DNA of 64,000 bases. Source: Sulfitobacter faviae (GTDB lineage: Bacteria > Pseudomonadota > Alphaproteobacteria > Rhodobacterales > Rhodobacteraceae). The notes below the pieces were generated by a model that was given only the letters and a program-made list of their open reading frames with translations, had not been told where the DNA came from and did no database searches. Location: the NCBI RefSeq assembly GCF_029870955.1, contig NZ_PGFQ01000003.1, forward strand, positions 65,678 through 129,677, given 5' to 3'. The first letter of the stretch is position 1; each line of letters starts with the position of its first letter. Below, piece after piece: positions 28,503-37,718 of the stretch. A program made the translations under genes and the position numbers.

Positions 28503-30783
28503 TGACCCGATCCGTCAGCCAGCGGAGAAGGTTCTTTATTTCGGCGCATGAACACAACAGCGAGTTCAGCCTGCCCGGCAATCAACATCAGTCCGGGCAA
28601 GGTATCCATGTCAAATATGGTGGCGAGCCAATTGATCTGGGATAGGTCCGTAACACTCGGCATCACCCCCGCCAGTGGCGGGTGTGAATGCCACTCACCG
28701 ACGTAGCGCAGCTGTCCCTGTGTCTCGGCCATAGATCGGTCGATCATCTGTTGGACACCGCCGGTGCCCCGGACGAACCCGGTCGGCGATCCGATGCTGT
28801 CAGCAGGTGCTTTGGCGGCATCGGCAAGGTGTATTTTCCGCGCAGGAATGTCGACGACACCCAGCAGAATACCTCCGGTCTCGTTCGGCAGGCAATCATC
28901 TCGCATCGCGGCGATGCGTGAGCGGAGTCCGCCATCGAGTGCGACCTGCCAGCCATCGACATCGAAGCGACGCACATCCTCCGCAGGATAGGAAACGTGC
29001 CGGACTTCGCCGCCCGCTCCGAGTGACCAGATGCGAATGACCCCATCATCAGAATCGGCGGCCCGTCCCAGACCTTCCGCAACCAAGCCACTTAGGGCCA
29101 TGACGCGCGATTCAGGGATCAGGTTTGTGATGGCACGGCAGGCGCCAGTGTAGGCGAATGTCCGTACCGGGGTTTCCAAATGACCGGCGAGAGCTTCCTC
29201 GCGGACGATGTGCCCCAGATACTGCGCTTCCAGATCGCGCAACGTGACGCTGCGATCTTTCGGTTCGGCCAGTAGAACGGCGGCATCGCCCGCCGGGCTG
29301 AAAAAGATGCTGAACCGCCGAGCCTTGGAGTGATGGTCAGAGAGGAAGCGCTCAGCCAGCAAAGAAGCGGATGCATCCACGATGATATCGGCATCATCGA
29401 GCGCGCGATCAACATCGTCATTCCGCTGCCCTTCGACCCCGATCTGGGCGGTTATCGCCGTGGCCACAGTGTCTTCATCGTCAAGTATGCTCGCCAGCGC
29501 CCCGGCAAGCAATTCAGATTTGCGTCTCGTGACGTCGCCGCCGAAGCCGACATGACGAGCAAGGTTGTGTGGAAGCAGGACGTCATCGTCTATCACCGTC
29601 CAGCAAAAGCGCCCCTCTCGGGCAAGACAAGGAGCGACATGGGCACCGATCGCGCCCCCTCCGACGATCACAGCTTGGCGTTCATCCGGGATGGTGCGGC
29701 CCGCAAGCCGGGTCGCAAGGTCTCGGTCAAAGGTAGCGTGGACTTCGACCGGAAGCACGGCCATCGCGATGAGGGCAGCCTCATCCACAGCTCCCGCAGT
29801 CAATGCCGGAACGAAGCCGGCGGCACCCCCCTGATCCCTGCTTTCAACCTTGTGGGCAATTCCGAGCGCGACCGCGAGGTCACCAACCTTCTCAGCAGTG
29901 ACAAAGGCCCGCATATCGGTGCCCTGTTGTGTTCCGTCTGGTGAGGCAATCGGCATCTCGACGATCACGGCCAGGCAGGAATTGATCCGCGCAGCATTGG
30001 TCTGCGCGTCGTTCAACCAACCAGCGAGGCGCGTGCGCAGGTCGGCGAACAGGTCGATCCCGCGCACCGTAAGCAAGTCGGCAAGGCTGCCAAGATTACC
30101 TGGCGCGAACGAAAGCCGCACCATCTGCGCCGGAAGCACTCGGTATGCTGCCACCGTCAACGGCAAAGCCAGTGTGCGCCCCTCCAGCTGGGAACGCGGG
30201 ACCACGCGCATCAGCGTGCCCGTGTCGTCAGGGACAGCGACGAGATCCTGTGTGTTGGCGTTATCGATCAACGCACGGGACATAATGATGTTGTAGCCGG
30301 TCCCGAACATAAGCGGGTCGACCGGCTGCCGGGCGTCATGCAAAGCGCCCTCGGCAGCTCGCCGAAACCAGGCAAGGATACGGTGGACAAGCTCGGCCGG
30401 TGTCCATGTGAGGCGCGCTTCCGCCCAACTTCGGTTATCGATACAGATCGCGCGGGTGATCCTTCGGCAGTGAGATTTTGGTGGGCAGTGTCGGGAAAAT
30501 CACTCCGCAACACGTAGACGAATGGCATCGTATCGCCGCCAGCGAAGCGAACGCCAATTCGTTCTGTGCGCCGGATTGGCACGACGCTCTGCTGCGGTCT
30601 GCCGGTCCTGAAGGTGAGTTCTACAAGCTCACCGGCCCCTCCCCTGCGTAGTGCTAACACGGCAGCGAGCTCGGCGGCATGCCGGTCGACAAACCGCGCA
30701 AACGTTGACGCTGCCGAAGAGGTGAGGTCATCGACCTCGATCACTTCGTCGAAGGATGCGGTGAGCCAGGCTTCGACGTCCAT
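28499..30783 (-). CDS. E2-E1-JAB triple-domain ubiquitin-like conjugation protein, one frameshift
   Basis: The reconstructed ~760-residue protein has three enzyme modules. The E2-like domain (~1-150) carries a putative catalytic Cys (~114) in CIDNRSWAEARLTWTPAEL. The E1/ThiF domain has GGGAIGAHVA near residue 375, then IDDDVLLPHNLARH and a candidate Cys in YTGACRAITN. The C-terminal JAB/JAMM isopeptidase has Glu in NETGGILLG and HSH-x8-S-x2-D in EWHSHPPLAGVMPSVTD, near residue 699. A single missing base at ~30446-30450 splits the E2 (stop at 30268) from the rest (open from 30343); repair gives SPARS(x)CIDNRSW. Cap2 of CBASS is E2-E1 with a separate JAB (Cap3); a single chain with all three is rarer. 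Overlaps with MBL (TAATG) and patatin (ATGA) mark one operon. Confidence 0.85.
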
Positions 30784-31913
30784 TAACCAGCCCTGGGCGA
30801 CGCCGCCGCGGCGGTTCCAGCAACCATCGGCGCGGCAAGCGCAAGGGCGAAACCAAATGCCGTGATCTTGTATGCGAAGGGCGTAGGGTCACTCTTCGAC
30901 GGGTACTCCATCGTCACGATGAATTCGCCGTCGTGCGCCACAGTGATCCGACGGTGATAGTTTGCAGCCTGCCGGTGCGGGGGCTGGACGTCGTCGTCGG
31001 CCTTCGAACCTTTCACTGGGATCGGCCAGGACGGAGAGATGATGTCGCTGCCGGGTTGGCGCTGATCCTCGAACAGCCACTTGACGTTGGGGTCAGGGAC
31101 AGTCTCGTTCGAGCCACGCTCTGGCCCCAACGACTTATAGGAGCAATGGTGCGGCAGCTTCATCAGATCCCAAGCGAGCCTGTCCTCATTGCCGTGCTTC
31201 CGGCTAACCTGGATGATCGCAGCCAGCGTCTCGTAATTGACGTCTGAGGCGAGAAGCAGCCTCGTCTTCCGGCCGCCCTCGACAAAGGTGGCCTGCATGA
31301 CGATCGAATCTTCGTTGCGGTCGACGACAGTGTTTTCATCTTGTCGCCAGCCAAACGGGCAGTGCACAAAAAACTCTACCTTCTCTGGTCCAGTCAATGT
31401 GTACCCAGGCACGAGTTTGCCAGCATCCACAATCAAGTGCTTGCGGCTTTCAAAGTCGATCCCTTCCGCCTCCATCCAAGCCTTCAGCCGTTCGGGGCGA
31501 GAGAACACTCGAATACCCTTGCCCTGACGCAAACGGTACCGTGCCTCCGCACGGACCAACCGCGCATCATCCTTCAAGTTCTCTTCAAGGATTGCCGCTG
31601 CAGGTACCCAGAGCTCCCTGATCTTTACGCGACCCTTGCCTTGGTAGAGTGCAGCATGATCCAGCCAGAAGAAGTCACCGAACCCCTTACAGTGATCGGC
31701 GTCAGTGTGCGTGATGCAAACCGCATCGAAGTAGTCGCGGCCCGCTTTATCCAAGTCGCGGCGAAGTGTCGTCGGCAAGTCGCAACGCTGGTCATCCTCA
31801 TCGCCGTCGCAACGCATTGCGGCGAAGTCGATCAGGATCTTGCGCCCATCGGCAAGGTCGAGGCGGGCGGTGTCGGCGTTGCCGAGCGGAAAGAAGTTCA
31901 CCAGAGCCTGCAT
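30783..31913 (-). CDS. metallo-beta-lactamase-fold hydrolase with C-terminal hydrophobic tail
   Basis: The 376-residue MBL-fold protein has the metal motif THTDADH (His69, Asp71, Asp73, His74), a later Asp in LLLASDVNYETL and His in KLPHHCSYKSLG. It resembles ComEC/Rec2-type MBL domains more than beta-lactamases. The last ~25 residues are hydrophobic (FGFALALAAPMVAGTAAAA), possibly a membrane anchor. The stop and the E2-E1-JAB start share TAATG. MBL proteins have been reported beside prokaryotic E1/E2/JAB genes; the substrate is unknown. Confidence 0.82.
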   Translation of the reverse strand: MQALVNFFPLGNADTARLDLADGRKILIDFAAMRCDGDEDDQRCDLPTTLRRDLDKAGRDYFDAVCITHTDADHCKGFGDFFWLDHAALYQGKGRVKIRELWVPAAAILEENLKDDARLVRAEARYRLRQGKGIRVFSRPERLKAWMEAEGIDFESRKHLIVDAGKLVPGYTLTGPEKVEFFVHCPFGWRQDENTVVDRNEDSIVMQATFVEGGRKTRLLLASDVNYETLAAIIQVSRKHGNEDRLAWDLMKLPHHCSYKSLGPERGSNETVPDPNVKWLFEDQRQPGSDIISPSWPIPVKGSKADDDVQPPHRQAANYHRRITVAHDGEFIVTMEYPSKSDPTPFAYKITAFGFALALAAPMVAGTAAAASPRAG

Positions 31914-31962
31914 TTCACTGTCCTCATATTTTTGCCCGAGCAGATTGGGCAGTTTTTTTGAC

Positions 31963-31981
31963 CTCCAGCCCCGTGCTGGAG
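31963..31981. other. hairpin between the DUF2188 gene and MBL
   Basis: CTCCAGC (31963-31969) and GCTGGAG (31975-31981) form a perfect 7-bp stem directly after the DUF2188 stop. A second short stem (TGCCC 31933-31937 / GGGCA 31947-31951) is followed by T7 on the plus strand, so that one would terminate plus-strand transcripts. The pair may tune expression between DUF2188 and MBL. Confidence 0.4.
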
Positions 31982-31982
31982 T

Positions 31983-32204
31983 CTAGCCTTTCGGCGGATA
32001 GGGATCGTTCCCATAGGAATTGGCATCGCGGATCTGGCCATTGGGCCGATGGATGACGACCTCGCCTCGCTCTCGGATCGCCGTGGTGCGTGCGGCCGCG
32101 CTCGCCTCTGCCTGAGTCGCATGCGTGGATCCGACCCGGGTAGCGCCCTCACGGCGTGCAGCCCAACCATCCCCGTGGCGGACCACATGAATACGCTTTG
32201 ACAT
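31983..32204 (-). CDS. DUF2188 small protein with C-terminal Gly
   Basis: The 73-residue protein starts MSKRIHVVRHGDGWAARREG and ends NSYGNDPYPPKG, the DUF2188 signature ends. An AAGGAG lies 6-7 nt before the ATG at 32204, which rules out the longer frame from 32267. Predicted order is two strands, a helix (TQAEASAAARTTAIRER), two strands. DUF2188 proteins are widespread and uncharacterised. It is the first gene after the shared operator and ~70 bp before MBL, so probably the first gene of the conjugation-enzyme operon. Confidence 0.8.
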   Translation of the reverse strand: MSKRIHVVRHGDGWAARREGATRVGSTHATQAEASAAARTTAIRERGEVVIHRPNGQIRDANSYGNDPYPPKG

Positions 32205-32273
32205 CGAATTCTCCTTATTTTCCTGACTCGCCTCAATTCGAAACTGTTGACCCCGGCCCTTCGGCATGATTCA

Positions 32274-32354
32274 AGTGTTTCACAGACTGGTATAGGCCAG
32301 AAGCCTCGCCAAGTAAACAGTCGTCGCACCACTAATACCAGTCTACGAAACACT
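32274..32354. promoter_or_regulatory. 20-bp inverted operator pair in the divergent promoter
   Basis: AGTGTTTCACAGACTGGTAT at 32274-32293 and its inverted copy at 32335-32354 agree at 18 of 20 positions, differing only in the central AC/GT. They flank 41 bp that must hold the two divergent promoters. The right copy abuts the AAGGAGG of the Xre gene (32355-32361). The arrangement fits autoregulation by the Xre protein and repression of the DUF2188-MBL-E2E1JAB-patatin operon. Confidence 0.75.
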
Positions 32355-32365
32355 AAGGAGGGCAC

Positions 32366-32682
32366 ATGAATATCAACGAACTCGCCCCACTAGTCTTAAG
32401 GCGACGGGAAACATGGGGGTTAGGGCTGCCGCGAAGGAGATCGGGATCAGTCCGACCACACTCACGAGGATCGAAAAAGGGCATGTGCCAGACGTGGGCA
32501 CGCTCAACAAACTCAGCGAATGGTTGGGGGAGGAGCCTTCGAAGTTCACGGGCGTTGGAGACCTTCAAATCGCATTCAAGAACAGAAAAGCCGTCCCGCA
32601 AGCGACCGCCCTTGCTCTGGCTGAACTAATCACCCAGGCTTCGCGACAATTCGAACAAGACGTCGATGCTCGAGGACACTAA
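32366..32682 (+). CDS. Xre-family regulator, one frameshift
   Basis: From ATG 32366 (AAGGAGG at 32355) the product starts MNINELAPLVLRRRET. One G missing from the run 32415-32419 breaks it; repair gives WGVRAAAKEIGISPTTLTRIEKGHVPDVGTLNKLSEWLG, a classic Xre helix-turn-helix. Length ~105 residues. It is followed without gap (TAA GTG) by an ImmA/IrrE peptidase, a common regulator-protease pair in mobile elements. It is the likely binder of the operator pair. Confidence 0.8.
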
Positions 32683-33252
32683 GTGGCATTCAGACGAGGG
32701 TTCAAATCTCAATGTGAGCGGCGATCGGTCGAGTTTCGAAAACAGTTTGGCCTGTCGGATCACGACGCGCTGTCTGCCGACCGATTGGCAGAAGAGCTTC
32801 GAGTAACTGTTTGGTCCACCGATGAAGTTGATGGGATATCAGAAAGCGCAAGGTCGGTTCTGAGCGACGAGACTGATCAATCGTGGTCCGCCCTCACGAT
32901 GAGATTAGGCGCGGCCCATCTTGTCGTTCACAAACCGGTTTCATCTAAAGGTCGTCGCAACAATGTGGTGATGCACGAGCTGGCGCACATCATCTTGGGC
33001 CACGAACTCGCATCAGCCTGCATCCTAGAGGACGGCTCGCTTGTCCCGGGAAACTTCGATCAAGACCAGGAAGACGAAGCCGACTGGTTGGCCGGCGCCT
33101 TGCTGCTGCCCCGGCCCGCCCTTTTGTCTATTCGTCGCCGTCGGCTCTCAGACCGTGACGCTTGCAAAGAACATCTCGTCAGTCCGGACATGCTGAAGTG
33201 GCGGTTTCGGATGACGGGTGTAGACTACCAGCTTTTGCGCCGCCACACGTAG
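32683..33252 (+). CDS. ImmA/IrrE-family metallopeptidase
   Basis: The 189-residue zincin has HEXXH in VMHELAHIILGHE (His98, Glu99, His102) and the third-ligand region EDEADWLAGALLLPR, as in ImmA/IrrE. The GTG start directly abuts the Xre stop. In ICEBs1 and Deinococcus, such proteases cleave the partner Xre repressor on DNA-damage or other signals; here that would induce the divergent conjugation-enzyme operon. The role is inferred from pairing. Confidence 0.85.
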   Translation: MAFRRGFKSQCERRSVEFRKQFGLSDHDALSADRLAEELRVTVWSTDEVDGISESARSVLSDETDQSWSALTMRLGAAHLVVHKPVSSKGRRNNVVMHELAHIILGHELASACILEDGSLVPGNFDQDQEDEADWLAGALLLPRPALLSIRRRRLSDRDACKEHLVSPDMLKWRFRMTGVDYQLLRRHT

Positions 33253-33370
33253 CATTCTTTGCTCCCACTCCAAACGAAGGTCAGCTTTCGTTCCGGATTG
33301 CCAATTCATTTTCGGTTTCCACGAAAGCCCGATTCCAGTCCTGCCCGACAGACAGACCAAGCTCGCCAAC

Positions 33371-35382
33371 CTATCGAGCAACCAGATTTTCACCACCGTC
33401 CTCTCGCAGCATCGCTTCCATGTCGTCCAAGCCATCGACGGCGGAGCGCATCTGCGCCTCATTTACTACGCTCGCTGCCTCTGCATCGGCGACCTGGCTC
33501 CCAAAATCCATCTCCATCTGACGCTGTTCCTCGGCGATGACGGCTTGAACGACGGGCGAGGTTTTCTTTGGAACGCCGTCAGTTTGTCGTGACAGTTGCC
33601 CCCAGACGCCTGAGCTGAGTTTTCCACGACGGCTTCAGGTCCACTTGGTCCGTTCGCAGGCGGCGTCATCGGCATGGCGCGCACACTCAGCGGCAGCTTA
33701 CCCTGCGACCCACCTCCCCCCGGCTTCGGAAACGGCAACTCTCCCGTCTGTGCCGCATGGATCGCCTTGAACAGCCGATCGTCAAAATATTGGATCCGCT
33801 TCGCGCGGACCGGCATCTGGGCATCGATGACCATGACGATCTCGTCGAGCGGTAGGCGGCGCGCCTCATCCTCGGGCAGGAGAGAGCTTTCTTCGGTCCG
33901 GGTGGACTGGCTGCGTCCTTCAAAGGGGTTCTTGCCGATGGACTGGGAGCGCGTGACGACGGTCTTCGTGGTCTTACCGACCGCCTTGCTCAGCTCTTCG
34001 ACGGTCTTCTCATCCGAGGGCGTGAGATAGAGCTTCACGCCCGCATTGCCCTGCAGCGCGCGACGGGTGTTCTCGCCGTAGATTTCATCGAGGGCGGGGA
34101 TGGTTTGGGTGACCACGGCTAGGTGACCACGATAGGTCCGCAGGGTCTCGATGCTCTCGACCACGATGGGCATCTTGCCCAAGCGATTGAACTCGTCGAG
34201 CATGATCATCACCGGCCAGGGCTCATCCGGCCCGGGATCCTTCTCCTGCATCGCCGACAGCAGATCAGAGAAGAAGAGCCGGATCAGCGGCGCGAGGGGT
34301 TTGACCATCAGAGGCTGGACCACGAGATAGACCGAGAAGGGCTTCTTGCGGATTGTCCGGAAATCAAAGTCCGAGACCGCTGTCGCCTCATCGATCGCCG
34401 GGTTCTGCCATTGATCCAGTCCCGAGGTCATCAGAAGCGAGACATAAGAAGTCAGCGTATCGTTGTTGGTCGAGGCCAACCGGGTGAAGATCAGCTTGGC
34501 GGCCCGGTTGTCCACCTCGTGGCCCCGCGCGAAGTATTCCTTCTGCTTGTTCCCGCCCGAGGCCGCGATGCGATAGATCTCGCCCAAGGTCGGGCGCTTG
34601 CGCTGGAAGGCCAACAGGCCTGCCGCCACGAAGAGATCGATCCCGCCTTTGAGGAGGCCCTGCACCCGGTCGTTGTCGCTTTGCAAAAAGAGCGTCGCCA
34701 AGAGCTGCAATTCCATCTGCTGGCGGGCAGGATCTTTCAGTTGATAGATGCGCAAGAGCGGGTTGTAGCGATGCGTGCGCTTGCCCTCCCAATCGGTGGG
34801 GGCAAAGCGATAGACCTTGTCGCCTTGGGCTGCGCGGTGTCGGGCCGTGGCCTCAAAGCACTCGCCCTTCACATCGAGCGTCACGGCGGAGCCTTGCCAG
34901 GTCAGCAGGTTCGGAATGACAAAGCCCGTGGTCTTGCCACGGCCCGTGGGCGCCACGATCAGCGCATGGGGGAAGACCTTGGAGCAAATGTAATTGGCGC
35001 GGGAGCCGGGCGGCCCAAGTTTGCCGAGGATGAACCCGGTCCCGGGCGCCCCGAAGAACCCGTTGGCCTTCATCTCGCGCGCGGTCTGCCAATGGGTCTG
35101 GCCAAAGCGTGTGAGGGCGGACCCTGAGAGGGCGAGGCTCAGCATCAGGCCGGCGGCGGCGAAGCTGCCGACGATCAGGTGAATAAGTTGCGCGTCCTCC
35201 GGGCGGCGATCGAGGATCGCCAGATAGTTCTGCGCGATATAGGCAAAATCGATCTCGGCCCCGAAGCCGAGATCCTGGTAGGTCAGCACCGCCGAGGCAA
35301 TGGTATAGCCCATGGCCCCTGTCACCAGCGTCACGAGCAGGGCGCCCGTGGCGATCCGCGCTTTTCCCATGGAGGCGCTCAA
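33371..35382 (-). CDS. virD4: VirD4/TraG type IV coupling protein, C-terminal frameshift
   Basis: The ATPase joins the relaxosome to the T4SS. Two N-terminal TM segments (~11-33, ~66-88) are followed by Walker A APTGRGKT near 145 and Walker B VMIMLDEFNRLG near 390. The frame as written ends at 33466. A missing G near 33555 (CGCCCGTCG for CGCCCGGTCG) would restore PRPVVQAVIAEEQRQMEMDFGSQ and a stop at 33371. Start is TTG 35382 or ATG 35370. It overlaps the relaxase stop, so they are co-translated. Confidence 0.92.
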
Positions 35383-37718
35383 TGGACCTGTCCCCGCTCG
35401 GTCTCGCCATCCACGTCTGTCGCGCGGTGTTTTTCATACTCGGCGTCGGCAAGTTCGTCGACCACCTGGCGCAAGGCCTCGGTGTTGGCCGTCGCCGCAT
35501 TGGATTGCAGGTAGACCTTGGCGACATAGAGCCGGTCGAGACGGTCCTCGAGAACCTTGTCCAGCGCATCGGCATCGCCGGATGTGAGCCGGCCCAATTG
35601 GCGGTCATCCAGTACCCGCGCGATCTCGCCGCGGAAGGCGTCCCGCTCCGCCTCGGTCTCGAAGGGCGCGGACAACTCCCCCGCCCGCTCATGGTCCAGG
35701 ACACGCGCAATCTCGTCTGCAAGGCGGTCGGCACGGTCAGACAGCGAAGCAGTTTCATCGCGGGCTGCGAGGGGTGTGTCGCGCGTTCCAGACCCAAGCC
35801 CGTCGCGCAACTCGTTTTCGCGGCGGACCTGATTGATGACCTCCGTGTCACGTATCTCGACGACGGCCGCATAGGTGGCGCCAAGCCCGCGGGCGAGGTG
35901 GGACGGCATGTCCGGATAGCGCGCGCGCAAGTCATCCGTGACAGCATCGGCAACAGGAGTGCGGGCATCGCGACCCTCCATGATCCGGTCGACCTCGCGG
36001 GTGATCTCGCTGGCGCGGGCCGCATCGGTGATGGTCTCCCTGTAGGGCTCAGACCGGTCAATCACATCGCCAGGGCGTGCGAGCAGATCCGGGTGTGCCT
36101 CGAGATACGCGCGCTGCTCCGTCTCGATCCGGCGCTCCGCCCGTGAGACAACCTCCCAGTCCCGGTCCTCGATCTGCTGCGCTGTCAGACCCTCGGCGCG
36201 CATCTCCTGACGGATTGTCCCTTCCATCGCCCGCACCGCGTCCTCGTGATAATGGAACCGCTCGCTGATCGGTTCCGCTTCCACGACGCCGTCCCGGCGC
36301 AGCACGTTTTCCCGTTCCAGAAGCGTGCCAAGCGCGACATGCACGTCATTCAGGATGTCGCGCGCCTGTTCCAGATCAGCGCGGCGTTCGAGGTTCAGAT
36401 CGCGCGCCTCGGCCACCTTGGAGAGGTCATCGGCGATCCATTGATGCTCGAGCGCAGCATTTGAGGCGCCCGTCTCGATCCGGGCCACCACTTCCGATGT
36501 GCTGATCCCGGTGCCCCGCAGGGCCGCGTCGATCCGCGACCGCAGTCGCGGCTCTGCGAGGCGTTCGAGCTGGCTCTCTTGGATGTTTGCCTCTGAGTAG
36601 ACCCCACCCTCCGACGGCACCTCAGACAACGTGCTCGAACGCAATCCGAGCGGCTGCATGTGCTGGACCTGCGTCTGGATCTCGATGAGGCGTTTTTCCA
36701 GCACGGGACGTTCCGAGTCAGACTTCTCGGCGATCATGCCCTGCACCCGCGCGAGCTTTTCCGCATAGAGACTTCTCAGATCCTCGAAACTTTGATCTTC
36801 GGCCATATACACATCTCCTGTTCGGTCCACCTGCCCGCCATGCGCCAGCACCTCGCCCGCGCGGAAGAGTGCCGCGGCAATATCCTCGCGGGCCTCCCGG
36901 GAGGCTTCCGCGGCAAGCGAATGGTAGACGGTTCTGGTGTTAGCGATCTCCGCCAGCGTCCGGATCAGGTCCTGTCCCACGCGTTCGCGCTCGCGGGGCG
37001 CGCGCCCCTCTTCTTTCGCGGCGTAGACCTCGCTGGTCCGGGCTGGGTAATGTACAGCCCCGCGATCCACCCGCCGCGTGGCCTCCAGGCGCACGCCGTA
37101 CTTCTCCGCCTCCTCGACCATGGCGAGGCGGAAGTCGTCATAGTTGAAGCGATGGGTGCGCCCGAGGAAGAAGAACTCGCCTTCTTGCGACCGGCGGTTC
37201 AACACCAGATGCGCATGGGGGTGATCGCGATCCTCATGCACCGCGATGATGTAGTCGAAATGCCCCTCATCGCTCTGGAAGAACCGTTCGGCCACATCCG
37301 TCGCGATGTCGCGCACATCCTCCCCGCGCGTGCCCACGGGAAAGGACATGAGCATATGGGTGGTCTGTCCCAGCTTGGGTTTGAAGCCCGCGTCCCACCG
37401 CTTGGCAAAGCGTTCGGTGAGGTCCTTGATGTCACCCGCCTCGAGCTTCGTCTTGCCATCGAGGAACCCGCTACTGTCCACGATATGGGTGGACTTGGTG
37501 GTGAGGTAATCGAGCTGATTCATCAGCTGCGTTTTGGTGTGCGTGCCCCCGCCCCGGATCGCCTTGAAGACCGCTGGCCGGTGCCCGGCTGCCGCGCGCA
37601 CAAGCTGGCTCTGCTTGGCGACATGCAGCCCCTGCATCGAGCCCCTTATCCGGCTCCAGCCGTCCCGGAAAACCTCCCCGGTGACCGCGTCAACCGCATC
37701 ATTCAGCCGCATGGGCAA
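35379..37718 (-). CDS. VirD2-like relaxase/mobilisation nuclease
   Basis: The 779-residue protein has an N-terminal relaxase domain. The metal-binding triad His161, His167, His169 lies in HEDRDHPHAHLVLN, and LDYLTTKST (~Tyr71) is a candidate nucleophile region. The rest is a long, mostly helical C-terminal extension with many Arg/Glu (MOBP-like architecture). It nicks oriT and pilots the strand through the T4SS. It lies between the MobC-like gene (20-bp overlap) and virD4. Confidence 0.88.
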   Translation of the reverse strand: MPMRLNDAVDAVTGEVFRDGWSRIRGSMQGLHVAKQSQLVRAAAGHRPAVFKAIRGGGTHTKTQLMNQLDYLTTKSTHIVDSSGFLDGKTKLEAGDIKDLTERFAKRWDAGFKPKLGQTTHMLMSFPVGTRGEDVRDIATDVAERFFQSDEGHFDYIIAVHEDRDHPHAHLVLNRRSQEGEFFFLGRTHRFNYDDFRLAMVEEAEKYGVRLEATRRVDRGAVHYPARTSEVYAAKEEGRAPRERERVGQDLIRTLAEIANTRTVYHSLAAEASREAREDIAAALFRAGEVLAHGGQVDRTGDVYMAEDQSFEDLRSLYAEKLARVQGMIAEKSDSERPVLEKRLIEIQTQVQHMQPLGLRSSTLSEVPSEGGVYSEANIQESQLERLAEPRLRSRIDAALRGTGISTSEVVARIETGASNAALEHQWIADDLSKVAEARDLNLERRADLEQARDILNDVHVALGTLLERENVLRRDGVVEAEPISERFHYHEDAVRAMEGTIRQEMRAEGLTAQQIEDRDWEVVSRAERRIETEQRAYLEAHPDLLARPGDVIDRSEPYRETITDAARASEITREVDRIMEGRDARTPVADAVTDDLRARYPDMPSHLARGLGATYAAVVEIRDTEVINQVRRENELRDGLGSGTRDTPLAARDETASLSDRADRLADEIARVLDHERAGELSAPFETEAERDAFRGEIARVLDDRQLGRLTSGDADALDKVLEDRLDRLYVAKVYLQSNAATANTEALRQVVDELADAEYEKHRATDVDGETERGQVH

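Noticed and set aside
27327..31913. Reading the patatin plus E2/E1/JAB genes as ordinary type II CBASS
   Set aside because: No CD-NTase lies in or beside the operon, JAB is fused rather than separate, and an MBL gene is present. The nucleotidyltransferase at 39.6 kb is of a different family and 7 kb away.
34123..35127. Plus-strand frame of 334 codons opposite virD4
   Set aside because: Antisense shadow; virD4 motifs on the minus strand are unambiguous.
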